64,000 bases of DNA from the IMG/VR virus record IMGVR_UViG_3300010885_013533, positions 1 through 64,000 of that record. The stretch is one strand, 5' to 3'. The translations under genes and the position numbers were made by a program. Below, piece by piece: positions 43,470 to 52,096 of this stretch. The DNA is from a virus. The notes beneath the pieces are model-generated. The model was not told where the DNA came from, searched no databases, and saw only the letters and a program-made list of their open reading frames with translations. Position 1 is the stretch's first letter, and the number at the start of each line of letters is the position of its first letter.

Positions 43470-44048
43470 ATGGCAGAATATTTGGCAGAGCAGATGAGAA
43501 GCTTGGCTCGCAGACTGGAAGAGCTTGCGCACCAACCTCAAATGCCGGACACAGGTTTAGAAGGCAGTCTGAACGCCAAGCAGCTGGCAGAGCTTTTGGG
43601 TGTGAGCGACATGCCCACATTCACACGTTCCATTAACAAAATTCGTAAGGGTGATGCCAACAAACTTACCCGTGCAGAAATGACTGAACTTGCAGAAGCA
43701 TTTGTGCGTTTGTTGGCAGCAGAAGCTGAAGACACTCAGAAGGCCATGCTGGCCCTCAAGAGAGTGAGCGCCAAGGAAGAGCCTGTGATGGAAGATGCAG
43801 GTAAGGATCATATCACTATGACATACACCCCTACCCTACCATTGGTGAGGTTGTTGGATTACAATACATGGGAGCTAAAAAATGCCCCCCAGGAGATCAC
43901 AGATCTTTTAGACAAAATAAGTGGCACCCTTCCTCCCGTTATATCTCCTGACTGGAAAAAGAATAGCGGGAATCCAAGGAACAGAGCTGCAAAGCAATTT
44001 GCAATGGATTTGGTTAAGTTGGGTTTTAGGGGCAACGCCAAATACTAA
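43470..44048 (+). CDS. Coiled-coil protein carrying the C-terminal module of the LRR-like family
   Basis: 192 aa. The N-terminus is a charged coiled coil (MAEYLAEQMRSLARRLEEL) and a helical region, with no LRR-like repeats. From residue about 115 it matches the tail of the repeat-protein family: LPLVRLLDY, APQEITDLLDKI, then FAMDLVKLGFRGNAKY, equivalent to LPLLRL...AAELIRAGYKDNARW. This shows the roughly 70-residue tail is a separate module. Monocistronic, with its own TATAAATA promoter and divergent from the virion operon. Confidence 0.75.
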   Translation: MAEYLAEQMRSLARRLEELAHQPQMPDTGLEGSLNAKQLAELLGVSDMPTFTRSINKIRKGDANKLTRAEMTELAEAFVRLLAAEAEDTQKAMLALKRVSAKEEPVMEDAGKDHITMTYTPTLPLVRLLDYNTWELKNAPQEITDLLDKISGTLPPVISPDWKKNSGNPRNRAAKQFAMDLVKLGFRGNAKY

Positions 44049-44063
44049 TTTTAGGTTAATGCA

Positions 44064-45464
44064 TTACCTTCTGATCAAGCTGGTTAACTCTTTGAGGGTG
44101 GCCACACTTTTGACCGGATCTTGGGAAACAGGATCCGGTTTTCTGTCTGTGCCTGATGCAGCACCTGTGGCACTGTTCTTTCTGCGCAGATCAGCCATCA
44201 TGTCTGTGGCAGTTTTTACTGGAGGCATGTTGTCTTCTTCCATGTCAAAGATGCGCAACGTGTCTACATCAAATCCCATGATCACCTTGCTACCCACACC
44301 TGAACTGGAACGTGTTTTCAAAAACTGGAACTGATACTGACCTCGCTCCTTCATGGCTGGTGTGGCCAGAATACTGATCACATTGTCAGCAGTCTGGATC
44401 TTACTGATGCCACCTGCAATGTGACTGTGATCATGCTCCATTTCATTTACTGATTGGCGCCCAAGCTGACTGGCTGTCACACCCACCATGTTTTTCTCCA
44501 CACACAGGCCTCTCAGTTCCTCGCAGATAAATTTATCTTTTATGTAAAGGTTGGAAACATCAATCTTCTTGTTGTTGGGGAACATGATGTCCATGTAGTC
44601 CACCATGAGCACATCACACTTGTGACCAGTCTCAATCTCATAGTTCTTCAAGTATGCACGTAAATCATTTGTGGTGGTGCCCTGTGGCATCTGTTTCACA
44701 TGCAAGTCTTTTGCTCGTTTACCTGCCAGCAGCACCTTGATTTCCACATCATCCAGACGCTGAAATATGTCTTTGGAAGCCACACCGCTCACCATGCTGT
44801 CCAGTCGCATGCTGATCATCTCTTCGGAAAGCTCCAGGCTAATGTACACCACATTCAACCCTTCCTTGCTCATGTTCACAGCCTGATTCTGCATGGTCAA
44901 ACTTTTACCACCACCTGATCCTGCACACCAAATTGTGAGCTCTTTTCTGTTAAGTCCACCATACAACTTGTTGTCCACACTTTTCCAAGTGCTGCTCACT
45001 GTGCCATTGGAAGTCTTGATTTTCATGAGCCTGGCCCTGGGATCATCATAATACCTGATGCCAATATTGGAGTTCAATCCCACCAGAATGGCTTCTTTGA
45101 CCTTCTTCTCCACTTCTGCATAGTTACCTTTGGCAATCAGATCAGGAGCACTCAGTACAGCATCTGCTAGTGCACGATTCTTGCAAAACTCTTCAATTTG
45201 ATCCAAAAATGCTTGTTGCAATGCAGGGGGCATGTGATCCATCTTTTCAAAATCCATGCCAAATTGTGCCCGCATTTGTGCATGTGTGGGCAGAGTCTTG
45301 TATTCATCTGTAAACTGTAACAAGAATCGCACTGCTGGTCTCAGTTTGTTCACAAAATACTTCACATTCAGAATGTTCACACATCTGCTAAAAACTTCTT
45401 CATCACTCAACAGCACACTCACCAACAGCCGTTGAACATCTTCGCCATAATCTTTACCATCCAT
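44064..45464 (-). CDS. 41: Replicative DNA helicase (T4 gp41-like)
   Basis: 466 aa from ATG 45464, 12 bases after AAAGG (TTG 45476 overlaps the primase stop). DnaB/RecA-type core: Walker A GSGGGKS, YISLELSEE, VDYMDIM (Walker B) and QLGRQS, with a C-terminal Arg finger region. N-terminal helical domain as in T4 gp41 (475 aa). Unwinds the fork and partners the gp61 primase encoded directly upstream. No intein here, although gp41 often carries split inteins in related phages. Confidence 0.93.
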   Translation of the reverse strand: MDGKDYGEDVQRLLVSVLLSDEEVFSRCVNILNVKYFVNKLRPAVRFLLQFTDEYKTLPTHAQMRAQFGMDFEKMDHMPPALQQAFLDQIEEFCKNRALADAVLSAPDLIAKGNYAEVEKKVKEAILVGLNSNIGIRYYDDPRARLMKIKTSNGTVSSTWKSVDNKLYGGLNRKELTIWCAGSGGGKSLTMQNQAVNMSKEGLNVVYISLELSEEMISMRLDSMVSGVASKDIFQRLDDVEIKVLLAGKRAKDLHVKQMPQGTTTNDLRAYLKNYEIETGHKCDVLMVDYMDIMFPNNKKIDVSNLYIKDKFICEELRGLCVEKNMVGVTASQLGRQSVNEMEHDHSHIAGGISKIQTADNVISILATPAMKERGQYQFQFLKTRSSSGVGSKVIMGFDVDTLRIFDMEEDNMPPVKTATDMMADLRRKNSATGAASGTDRKPDPVSQDPVKSVATLKELTSLIRR

Positions 45465-45472
45465 GTGAGTAA

Positions 45473-46492
45473 TCAACCTTTGAACATTTTGCGTTTAACA
45501 CCAATCAGTAGGGCATCTGATGTGGCTGCTTGTATTGCACTTGTGATTGTGTACAGCATGCCATAACGAGCGCAAGCATCTGCTGCATCTTTTATTTCTG
45601 AATCCCATTCCGGAAAACTCACATGCCAACCAAATGTGAGAGCTTGGTCTATCATGTGCTGGTTTTGCATTTGCCTGTCAGGCAATATGATGGGCTGCTG
45701 TCCACTGTCCAGGATGGTTTTGATCTGATGCTCGCTCATGTGACTGCCCATGGCTGCCACTCCTTGGCATGCTATAGCATCAAATGGGCCTTCACAAATA
45801 ATCACAAATTTACGATTCTTTACAAGTTGATCCTGATTGAACAAATAACCAGGAGGTATGTCACTATTGAAATATTTGGGTTGGCGTCCTTGTTGTGGCA
45901 CACACAATCTGGCTGACCAACCCACAATCTGTGATTGATTATAAAAGGGCAGTATCACTCTATCACACATATCGTGTGTGGTGTCAGGGGTCCAATAATA
46001 GTCATAATTTTCCCAATTGAGTGCTTGACGTCCCTGAACATATTCACATGCTTGTAAAAACTTGGGTGCACACTCTTCCTGTTGTGCCCACACGTGAAAT
46101 GCTTGTGCATTTGGAGGCATGGGCGTGACCTGATGCCTTTTCAAATGAGTGGACATGATCATGTGGTCTGGTTTATGTGTGCCTGTGACTTGATCTTGCA
46201 ACAAGTGCAACTTCAACTTTTGCACTAAGCTGGGCTCCACGCCCAACCATGATAACCATTCTTGCAAACCATCACTCACATGATGGCCTGAAAATCTCCA
46301 TTTGCAGCCACAATTGAAACAATGATAGCCCACAGTATCATCTGTGCCAAACCATAAATTTCCTCGCTGTTTGGTGTCTGCGTTATGGCCTCTGTGAGAA
46401 CAGCATGGGGCATTAAACCATATCCAACCTTTACCAGTCACTTTGCGCTTGGCAGGCAGATGGTCCACAATCAATTGCTGTAATTCATGCAT
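45473..46492 (-). CDS. 61: DNA primase (T4 gp61-like)
   Basis: 339 aa, like gp61 (342). N-terminal zinc ribbon: APCCSHRGH...YHCFNCGCKWRF. TOPRIM core: FVIICEGPFDAIA and IILPDRQMQN. Makes RNA primers for lagging-strand synthesis. Ends four bases into the extended gp41 frame, so the two are coupled. Confidence 0.92.
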   Translation of the reverse strand: MHELQQLIVDHLPAKRKVTGKGWIWFNAPCCSHRGHNADTKQRGNLWFGTDDTVGYHCFNCGCKWRFSGHHVSDGLQEWLSWLGVEPSLVQKLKLHLLQDQVTGTHKPDHMIMSTHLKRHQVTPMPPNAQAFHVWAQQEECAPKFLQACEYVQGRQALNWENYDYYWTPDTTHDMCDRVILPFYNQSQIVGWSARLCVPQQGRQPKYFNSDIPPGYLFNQDQLVKNRKFVIICEGPFDAIACQGVAAMGSHMSEHQIKTILDSGQQPIILPDRQMQNQHMIDQALTFGWHVSFPEWDSEIKDAADACARYGMLYTITSAIQAATSDALLIGVKRKMFKG

Positions 46493-46511
46493 GTGTTAGT
46501 ATAACATGTGT

Positions 46512-47330
46512 TCAGCTGATTTTATATAGCACCTTTACAAAATCACCCTTGTTATTCAGGTCTGCATCATAGATAAATCTGATCCAACGGGCATTTATAC
46601 CAAAGTTAATGGGTGTCACATGAGGTGAATCTGGTGTTATGTGCAAATATTGGGTGCCATTAATAGCCACTTGAAACCAACTGGAATCTGTGGGACTCAA
46701 GTTTTCCAAGCTGGCCTGAATGGAAAATCTACCCGTCCATGATTGTGTATAAACAGCAATAGAATAAAATCCTGCATGTTGACCCACAGTGTTCCGAGCT
46801 GCAATGGCTCCTGATTTGTACACAGTATAGTGGTTGTCCCAATTGACAATCTGCGGTGTAAACTCTTTGGCCAAAATTTCTTGAGCGGCCACCAGTTCAT
46901 CGCCCAGTGCAGGCAGTAGTTCAAACAGACCTTGCACATGATTGTTCACATCCACAAACAGAAATTCATCCTGGAAACCAGGCTTTTTCATTTGCACACT
47001 AAACTGGTAACCTCCCAGTGGCCAACCTGCACATTCAGTGGGACTCACATACAATTGTGCTCTGCCTTTGATTTCGTTGGTGACCTGCGCCTGTTTTTGT
47101 AATACAGTTTGTCCTGTCTCCACAAATTGTATGGTGACTTGTAGCACACAATCCAACAATTTGACTGGCTTTTTGTCATTGTTACGAATCACAAAATCCA
47201 CCCTGTTGTGATTGTTCTTGTACAGTTTGGTCTGATAATTATACATGGGCCTGCTCAGGTTGGGTGCTCCATGATCTGTCTGACTCAATTGCACAGGCAA
47301 TACATAGTGATAAAGATAGACCAAACTCAT
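46512..47330 (-). CDS. Tail/baseplate-like virion protein with BppU-like N-terminus, 272 aa
   Basis: Beta-rich. N-terminal half has the form NNHNRVDFVIRNNDKKPVKL, resembling the BppU/fibre attachment domain. The second half (HAGFYSIAVYTQSWTGRFSIQASLENLSPTDSSWFQV) looks like a jelly-roll fibre tip. Late-promoter-like TTAAATA lies about 30 bases upstream (47358-47364). The exact virion location is not determinable. Confidence 0.65.
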   Translation of the reverse strand: MSLVYLYHYVLPVQLSQTDHGAPNLSRPMYNYQTKLYKNNHNRVDFVIRNNDKKPVKLLDCVLQVTIQFVETGQTVLQKQAQVTNEIKGRAQLYVSPTECAGWPLGGYQFSVQMKKPGFQDEFLFVDVNNHVQGLFELLPALGDELVAAQEILAKEFTPQIVNWDNHYTVYKSGAIAARNTVGQHAGFYSIAVYTQSWTGRFSIQASLENLSPTDSSWFQVAINGTQYLHITPDSPHVTPINFGINARWIRFIYDADLNNKGDFVKVLYKIS

Positions 47331-47370
47331 GGTAACACCGAAAGATTTCTCATATCATATTTAAGGAGAT

Positions 47371-47377
47371 CTAAATA
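47371..47377 (+). promoter_or_regulatory. Late-promoter-like CTAAATA overlapping a start codon
   Basis: CTAAATA whose last A is the A of ATG 47377. If active, translation would have to start at the next in-frame ATG (47389). AAGGAG nearby favours 47377, so the two signals conflict. Confidence 0.35.
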
Positions 47378-47769
47378 TGTTAATAATCATGACAAACACA
47401 CCCGCCCCTAGCTTGGCCAGATGGCCCTTTCTCACACACATCAAGTATCTGGCCAGAGATTATGTGGGTATTGTACAAAACAGTGATCAAAACTTTGTGC
47501 ACATGTATGTGATAGAGCACTCATGGAGCCCTGATCAAAAGGTGGAGTTCATGAGCTGTGGGGAATTATATTGGTGGGGCAGCAACAGACAGATCCCCAT
47601 CAATGTGTTCATGGGTGCCAGGTTCAAACCATATAGCGTATACCTCAAATCATTCAGTCAGAAAGAAGTTCAGCTAGTATATGGACCCATGCCCAGCCTG
47701 GACACACTCATCAACAAGCGCAGTAAAAAAAGAACTGTGCAGTTGGTTAAAGGTACACCCACAAACTGA
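47377..47769 (+). CDS. Hypothetical protein, 130 aa
   Basis: AAGGAG eight bases before ATG 47377; in-frame ATG 47389 gives a 126-aa form. Aromatic beta-rich protein (GELYWWGSN) with a basic end. Single plus-strand gene in a minus block, convergent with the broken gene at 47773. Confidence 0.65.
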   Translation: MLIIMTNTPAPSLARWPFLTHIKYLARDYVGIVQNSDQNFVHMYVIEHSWSPDQKVEFMSCGELYWWGSNRQIPINVFMGARFKPYSVYLKSFSQKEVQLVYGPMPSLDTLINKRSKKRTVQLVKGTPTN

Positions 47770-47772
47770 CCA

Positions 47773-48268
47773 TTAAACGTACTTGATATGGGCACTTTGC
47801 TTGTTGGCCATGTTTTGTGACTGTATGTCCTGCTTGAACACCAACTTACCTTCTGTGCTCAATTGGCTATATTTGATCTGGTATGCCAGATCACCTTGAC
47901 CAAAATAAACACAATAACAGTCTGAATCATACACAATCACAGTGTATGCAGTGGTCACAGCAGCACCACCCATGCCTCCATACCCTGTATGCAGTGGTCA
48001 CAGCAGCACCACCCATGCCTCCATACCCTAGCGCAGTGCTGCCCCAAGTTTGAGAAAACATGTGCACTTGTACCTCATCCTCGCAAGGACGGCGAGTTTG
48101 AAGGGTTTGCGGCACACAGTTAGTTTTAAGAGCCACACCTTGTGCGTGTGCATCCATTTTTCGCCATGCATCCCAGTCACGATTCATATATGTGATATCT
48201 GGTAAATGATTATGTATGGCCTGGCCCAGTGCTTTGTGTAATGCAAGCAGAGAACTTCCGTACCTCAT
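47773..48268 (-). pseudogene. Hypothetical gene broken by a 43-bp tandem duplication
   Basis: ATG 48268 opens a frame that reads to STALGYGGMGGAAVTTAY, then enters the second copy of a 43-base repeat and ends out of frame with a Cys/His-rich tail. Removing one copy restores one 150-aa frame continuing TVIVYDSDCYCVYFGQ to the stop at 47773. A fresh duplication is likely, or an assembly artefact. Domain unknown. Overlaps the upstream gene by four bases. Confidence 0.75.
47943..48028. repeat. 43-bp perfect tandem duplication
   Basis: 47943-47985 and 47986-48028 are identical. 43 is not a multiple of three, so it shifts the frame of the gene. Confidence 0.95.
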
Positions 48269-48714
48269 GGATCAGATATCTTACTCATGGTGACTTTGAT
48301 TTTGACCTGACCGTTCTTATTCACTTTTAGTTTTTGTGGCTTTTGCCCTTGATTCCAATCCTTTTCTTGCGTCTCGGACCATTTGGCCCAAATCTCTGTA
48401 TGACTCCAAGCCCACATGCTGGCATCCATTTCGTCTTTAATCTTAAGGCTGGCATCCAGCCCCTTATCTGACTGCCAAACCTTGAGTTCAAACTTGTGTT
48501 CCAGTAAGCCCAGATCTCGCATGGTGATCTGCAAGGCTTGTAATGTGATGTTGGGAGCGCGGAACCAAAAATAGGGTTTAGTAACACGCTGGTGCTTCAT
48601 GTGCCATGCATGCTCTGTATTTTCAATGACTGATATTTGTTTTTGATCTTTTTCATAAGAATAACTGTGACCAAACATGCTGGTAACATGAGTAAATTTG
48701 ACCAGTTCTCGCAT
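48265..48714 (-). CDS. Hypothetical protein, 149 aa
   Basis: Trp/Lys-rich (WAWSHTEIWAKWSE) with a basic beta-type end (KLKVNKNGQVKIKVTMSK). Overlaps the broken gene by four bases. Unrecognised. Confidence 0.6.
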   Translation of the reverse strand: MRELVKFTHVTSMFGHSYSYEKDQKQISVIENTEHAWHMKHQRVTKPYFWFRAPNITLQALQITMRDLGLLEHKFELKVWQSDKGLDASLKIKDEMDASMWAWSHTEIWAKWSETQEKDWNQGQKPQKLKVNKNGQVKIKVTMSKISDP

Positions 48715-48757
48715 GACTGTATCCTGTGATTTGTTTATGTGTACACTTTAACAACAA

Positions 48758-49354
48758 TCAGGTTAATGTCAACTGCTCAATTAACAGGTTGAGCTGGATC
48801 ACAATCGTCCATGATAAACTTATGGCATGAGACTTCTTGAATGTGTACCCATTACTATCCTGAAGCCACACCTCAGGTTGGATGGCTGCAAAGCCAGATT
48901 GTTCACATTTACGCACCAAATGACGTTTGCCTGGCCTGATCATGGCCAACACGCATGCCAAATCAGTCACCTGTGTGGGTTTTAATTTGCGAACCAGTTC
49001 ATAATGATTGTTGATGTGAGCCAATTGTGAAACCACTTCTGCATGTTGTAACAGGTCCCACATGGTGGGAGTGTGCATGAGTTGCTGTAAATGATTCTCG
49101 TCCCTCACCTTATCATAAATGCTGTTATTGAGCACATCAATCTTGTAACATCCCATTTGTTCTGCTTGTGTGTATGTGACAGAACAATACCTGGAAAATG
49201 GATTCACAGGTACGTCATGAAAATAAACTCCTGTGTTATGTTTGATCAATTCACCCTGCCTATTGATCACCGCAGGCACATGCTGCAAATGTTCCAACAA
49301 TGACTGCCGGTTACTAGTATCAATGTCAATATCACCCAATGTGATCTCTGTCAT
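48758..49354 (-). CDS. Mini DnaE-like protein (DNA polymerase III alpha palm fragment), 198 aa
   Basis: Start ATG 49354, ten bases after GGAGG. It matches DnaE pieces in order: GDIDIDTSNRQ (DnaE P-D-F-D-V-D-F with catalytic Asps), HNTGVYFHDVP (the HAGGVVIAP region), MGCYKIDVL (the LVKFDFLGL third Asp), then LKPTQVTDLACVLAMIRPG (DnaE LQP..FED..ALVALFRPG). The three catalytic Asps appear kept (residues 8/10 and 73). PHP, most of the fingers, the beta-binding and OB parts are missing. It sits with gp41, gp61 and gp62. It could be a regulator, a relic, or a minimal polymerase. Confidence 0.7.
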   Translation of the reverse strand: MTEITLGDIDIDTSNRQSLLEHLQHVPAVINRQGELIKHNTGVYFHDVPVNPFSRYCSVTYTQAEQMGCYKIDVLNNSIYDKVRDENHLQQLMHTPTMWDLLQHAEVVSQLAHINNHYELVRKLKPTQVTDLACVLAMIRPGKRHLVRKCEQSGFAAIQPEVWLQDSNGYTFKKSHAISLSWTIVIQLNLLIEQLTLT

Positions 49355-49361
49355 GAGTGTA

Positions 49362-49637
49362 CTAACCTCCCAGTTGGCTTTGAATTTGCGTGACCACACG
49401 TGTCAGCTGGGTATATTGTTGTTGTAGACGCTGGTGCCGTTCGCGTAGTTCTTGAAGATCCACACGCAACTGAGCACAGTCTGTGGCCAACTCTCGCACA
49501 TAAGCTGGATTGGGCACTTTGAGAATTTTGTCTTCCCACCTCAGTTCTGTCACTTGAGGTTGCACAACTGCCTGTAGTTGATGTGTGGTTTTTTGAGTGC
49601 TGGGTAACTCTTGATCGGATTGTGTGTATTGGTCCAT
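49362..49637 (-). CDS. Coiled-coil small protein, 91 aa
   Basis: Residues 45-88 are a Gln/Leu/Arg coiled coil (LRVDLQELRERHQRLQQQ). Ends seven bases before the DnaE-like start. AAGGTTAATCCC precedes the ATG. It may be an oligomeric partner or accessory protein of the replication genes around it. Confidence 0.6.
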   Translation of the reverse strand: MDQYTQSDQELPSTQKTTHQLQAVVQPQVTELRWEDKILKVPNPAYVRELATDCAQLRVDLQELRERHQRLQQQYTQLTRVVTQIQSQLGG

Positions 49638-49689
49638 GGGATTAACCTTGTGTTTGTGAGTTTAACTGAATGTGACACACAGTCAATGT

Positions 49690-50415
49690 TCACAGCCCTG
49701 CTTCTTTCAAAGTGGTTTTGATCACATGCATGTGCTCTTGCATGCGCAAAAATTTCACTTTCCATTTGGTTATGGGATAAACTTCCTGAATCATGTGTAA
49801 CTGTTCTGGACTACATCTGACAAAAAATGCTTCTGCGCTCACACTATTATATAGCAACCAAGCACTGATTCTGCCCTGTTGTATCCAACGCAGTAATTGG
49901 TTGGTGTTCACATGCGCAAAAAACTCACTATAAGGCTGTTGTGAATGTTCATGCCACACATGCACACATGTCAAACTCCTGCACAATGCTTGTTCAGCAC
50001 TTTCTGTGATCAATAAATCTTGTATGAACTGTTCATACACTCGCACATCACACCATGAGACCATCTTAACATTTTGTTTGATAAGATATTTCACAAATTG
50101 TGCAAACTCCTGCACCAATTGTTCTTCACACCAACTGGCAAACCTGACCAACGTGGGCCACATTTCACTAGTACAGAATTCCTGATATGTGGGTGTTTGA
50201 TGCACCTGTCTGGGATTCAGTTCTTTCCATACAATCTTGTAAGCTGTGTATGCTGCCTTCACATATGGTAAGTGCACACTTTGATGTCTGCGTTTGGGCT
50301 CACACACATGACTGATCAATGTGGTTTCCTGTGCAAATGGCTTTTTACAGAATTCACATGTGTGAGGTTTGTTCAGATCAATCACCGTCACTTTTTTGGA
50401 GCTTCTGGAGCTCAT
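49690..50415 (-). CDS. Protein with an N-terminal C2H2 zinc finger, 241 aa
   Basis: Start ATG 50415 after AAGGA (earlier GTG/ATG starts at 50451/50439 are possible). TCEFCKKPFAQETTLISHVC (C-x2-C ... H-x-C/H) near residue 20 is a single zinc finger as in T4-like and marine-phage transcription or DNA-binding proteins. The rest is helical, His/Gln-rich and unrecognised. Overlaps the gp62 gene by 38 bases. Confidence 0.65.
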   Translation of the reverse strand: MSSRSSKKVTVIDLNKPHTCEFCKKPFAQETTLISHVCEPKRRHQSVHLPYVKAAYTAYKIVWKELNPRQVHQTPTYQEFCTSEMWPTLVRFASWCEEQLVQEFAQFVKYLIKQNVKMVSWCDVRVYEQFIQDLLITESAEQALCRSLTCVHVWHEHSQQPYSEFFAHVNTNQLLRWIQQGRISAWLLYNSVSAEAFFVRCSPEQLHMIQEVYPITKWKVKFLRMQEHMHVIKTTLKEAGL

Positions 50416-50899
50416 TGCGGATTTCCTTGATGTGTTTGTCATCTGCCCCACTTTGTTTGACCATGTCCAGCCATTCAGTTTGTGGCTTGATCTTTTTTAA
50501 AATATCACGCTCTTGTTTGTTTGTGTGTGGCCAGTGCTCATGTATAAAATCATCCAATTTGGGTGTAGTGGTTGCAGATTTGGTCATGGGAATCCAGCCA
50601 TGATATTGTTTGCGACCTGTGCCACTCACACACATGAGCAGCCACAGCAGTTCAGGATGTTTGGTCAAACTCCACATGCCCAAGTTGACCAAATCATTAG
50701 TGGCCAAGATCTGATAATATTTGGCATCATTCTTATCACTCAGTGTGCTCATCCACCTGATCATGACTCTGGGTGTAAATGCCCTTTGTTCTTCCTCTGT
50801 TAAGTTAACATAAAAGGGCTTTACACCTTTGTCAGCAGCTTCTAACACTGTCTGAATATCCAGTTTATATGAGCGTTTGGCTTCAGTCTTTTTGACCAT
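50378..50899 (-). CDS. 62: Clamp loader small subunit (T4 gp62-like)
   Basis: 173 aa from ATG 50899 (a longer frame upstream lacks family sequence). FYVNLTEEEQRAFTPRVMIRWMS and HPELLWLLMCVSGTGRKQYHGWI are the conserved gp62 core. Works with gp44 (not in the window) to load the sliding clamp. T4 gp62 is 187 aa. Its neighbour order with the DnaE-like gene supports a replication cluster. Confidence 0.85.
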   Translation of the reverse strand: MVKKTEAKRSYKLDIQTVLEAADKGVKPFYVNLTEEEQRAFTPRVMIRWMSTLSDKNDAKYYQILATNDLVNLGMWSLTKHPELLWLLMCVSGTGRKQYHGWIPMTKSATTTPKLDDFIHEHWPHTNKQERDILKKIKPQTEWLDMVKQSGADDKHIKEIRNELQKLQKSDGD

Positions 50900-50976
50900 G
50901 TGTGCACGATTCCTGTTTAGTATGATATGATAACGTGAAACCACAATGTATTCAAGCTGGATATTCATCATACATC

Positions 50977-50983
50977 CTAAATA
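50977..50983 (+). promoter_or_regulatory. Late-promoter-like CTAAATA
   Basis: CTAAATA in the divergent gap, about 84 bases before the 51067 gene, which has AAGGAG ahead of its ATG. Confidence 0.55.
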
Positions 50984-51066
50984 CTCCTGAAAGATCACAG
51001 TAGTTGTGGTTTTATGGGGTTTAACCCACCCCGTATGGCCTAGAACGCCACAAGGAGACCAATCAA

Positions 51067-52011
51067 ATGGGAAGACCGTTAAACAAAAGATATTTTGATC
51101 CAGTACCTGCCTCAAATGGAGAAGGTGTAGGATCAGTCACAGTAGAAGACAGAGACAGAGGCAACTATAGCACTCTTCCTACTGTGACATATAGTGCTCC
51201 TGAATTAGCTGGTGGCGGGCTGCCCGCCAGCACCACAGTCATGAGACTGAGAGGCACAGTGAGTGTGAATGCAGGTGGCACAGGATATACTGCAGGCGAC
51301 ATACTCACCATATCAGGTGGTGGCACCACAGCAGGCACATACACCACACAGGCTGCCATCCGGGTGGCTACTGTGGACGGTAGCGGAGTCATAACAGGAT
51401 TTTCAGCATTAACTGTGGGCGCTAGCTCCAGAGGTGCATATACTGTGTTGCCTGCAAAATCAGGTAGTTCTACAACTGCCCTGAATCTGAGTTATGTGAC
51501 AGGCAGTGGCGGATCAGGAGCTACTGCTAACGTGACATGGGAAGTTAGTGCTATTACTGTAACAGACACAGGCTCAGGATATGTGGCTGCCCCCACTGTT
51601 ACATTTACCGGTGGAACCGGTGGTGACAATGCCAGCACATCCGCTGTCACGCTTACAACCACAGGCACAAATGTGATCTTGGCCAAAGCATTTGTTGTGG
51701 GAGGCACACAAGCACTGGACGCCGACATCATCAAGCAAGTTAGTACAAATGAATATGTGATGGTGACCACTGAAGGTCAGAGCGTGGTCACATTGGTGGC
51801 TAGTGACACACTCACAGAAGGGCAAGCCAGCATCACAGCTAACGATGCACTTGCTGACTTATATTGGGTCGTAAAACTGACTTCCAGATTGGCAGTTCTG
51901 GAGCGCAAGGGCGGCACAGGGGTCTATCGATCTGGTGAGGATGCACCTTGGACACTGGACAGTACTGACATTGATCCAACTGGTCAGACTGTGCAGATCA
52001 GAAGCGCATAA
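51067..52011 (+). CDS. Fibre-like virion protein, 314 aa
   Basis: Beta-rich, Gly/Thr/Ser-rich, with repeats of the type GTGYTAGDILTISGGG and GSGYVAAPTVTFTGG, as in the 31406 protein. N-terminus MGRPLNKRYFDPV is a typical short basic head of marine-phage structural proteins. Own promoter and own terminator suggest abundant late expression. Confidence 0.8.
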   Translation: MGRPLNKRYFDPVPASNGEGVGSVTVEDRDRGNYSTLPTVTYSAPELAGGGLPASTTVMRLRGTVSVNAGGTGYTAGDILTISGGGTTAGTYTTQAAIRVATVDGSGVITGFSALTVGASSRGAYTVLPAKSGSSTTALNLSYVTGSGGSGATANVTWEVSAITVTDTGSGYVAAPTVTFTGGTGGDNASTSAVTLTTTGTNVILAKAFVVGGTQALDADIIKQVSTNEYVMVTTEGQSVVTLVASDTLTEGQASITANDALADLYWVVKLTSRLAVLERKGGTGVYRSGEDAPWTLDSTDIDPTGQTVQIRSA

Positions 52012-52051
52012 CAAATCGGCCACGGGACTGGTAAAACCTGGCAGACTCAGT

Positions 52052-52089
52052 GACACCTTCAAGTAAGCCCGAGCGAACTTGAAGGTGTC
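52052..52089 (+). terminator. Hairpin terminator
   Basis: 12-base perfect stem GACACCTTCAAG / CTTGAAGGTGTC with a 14-base loop, then GCCTTCTTT. It separates the convergent genes 51067 and 52097. Confidence 0.8.
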
Positions 52090-52096
52090 GCCTTCT

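Noticed and set aside
50900-51115. N-terminal extension of the gp62-like gene
   Set aside because: The added 72 codons do not resemble gp62 and run into the divergent promoter region of the 51067 gene.
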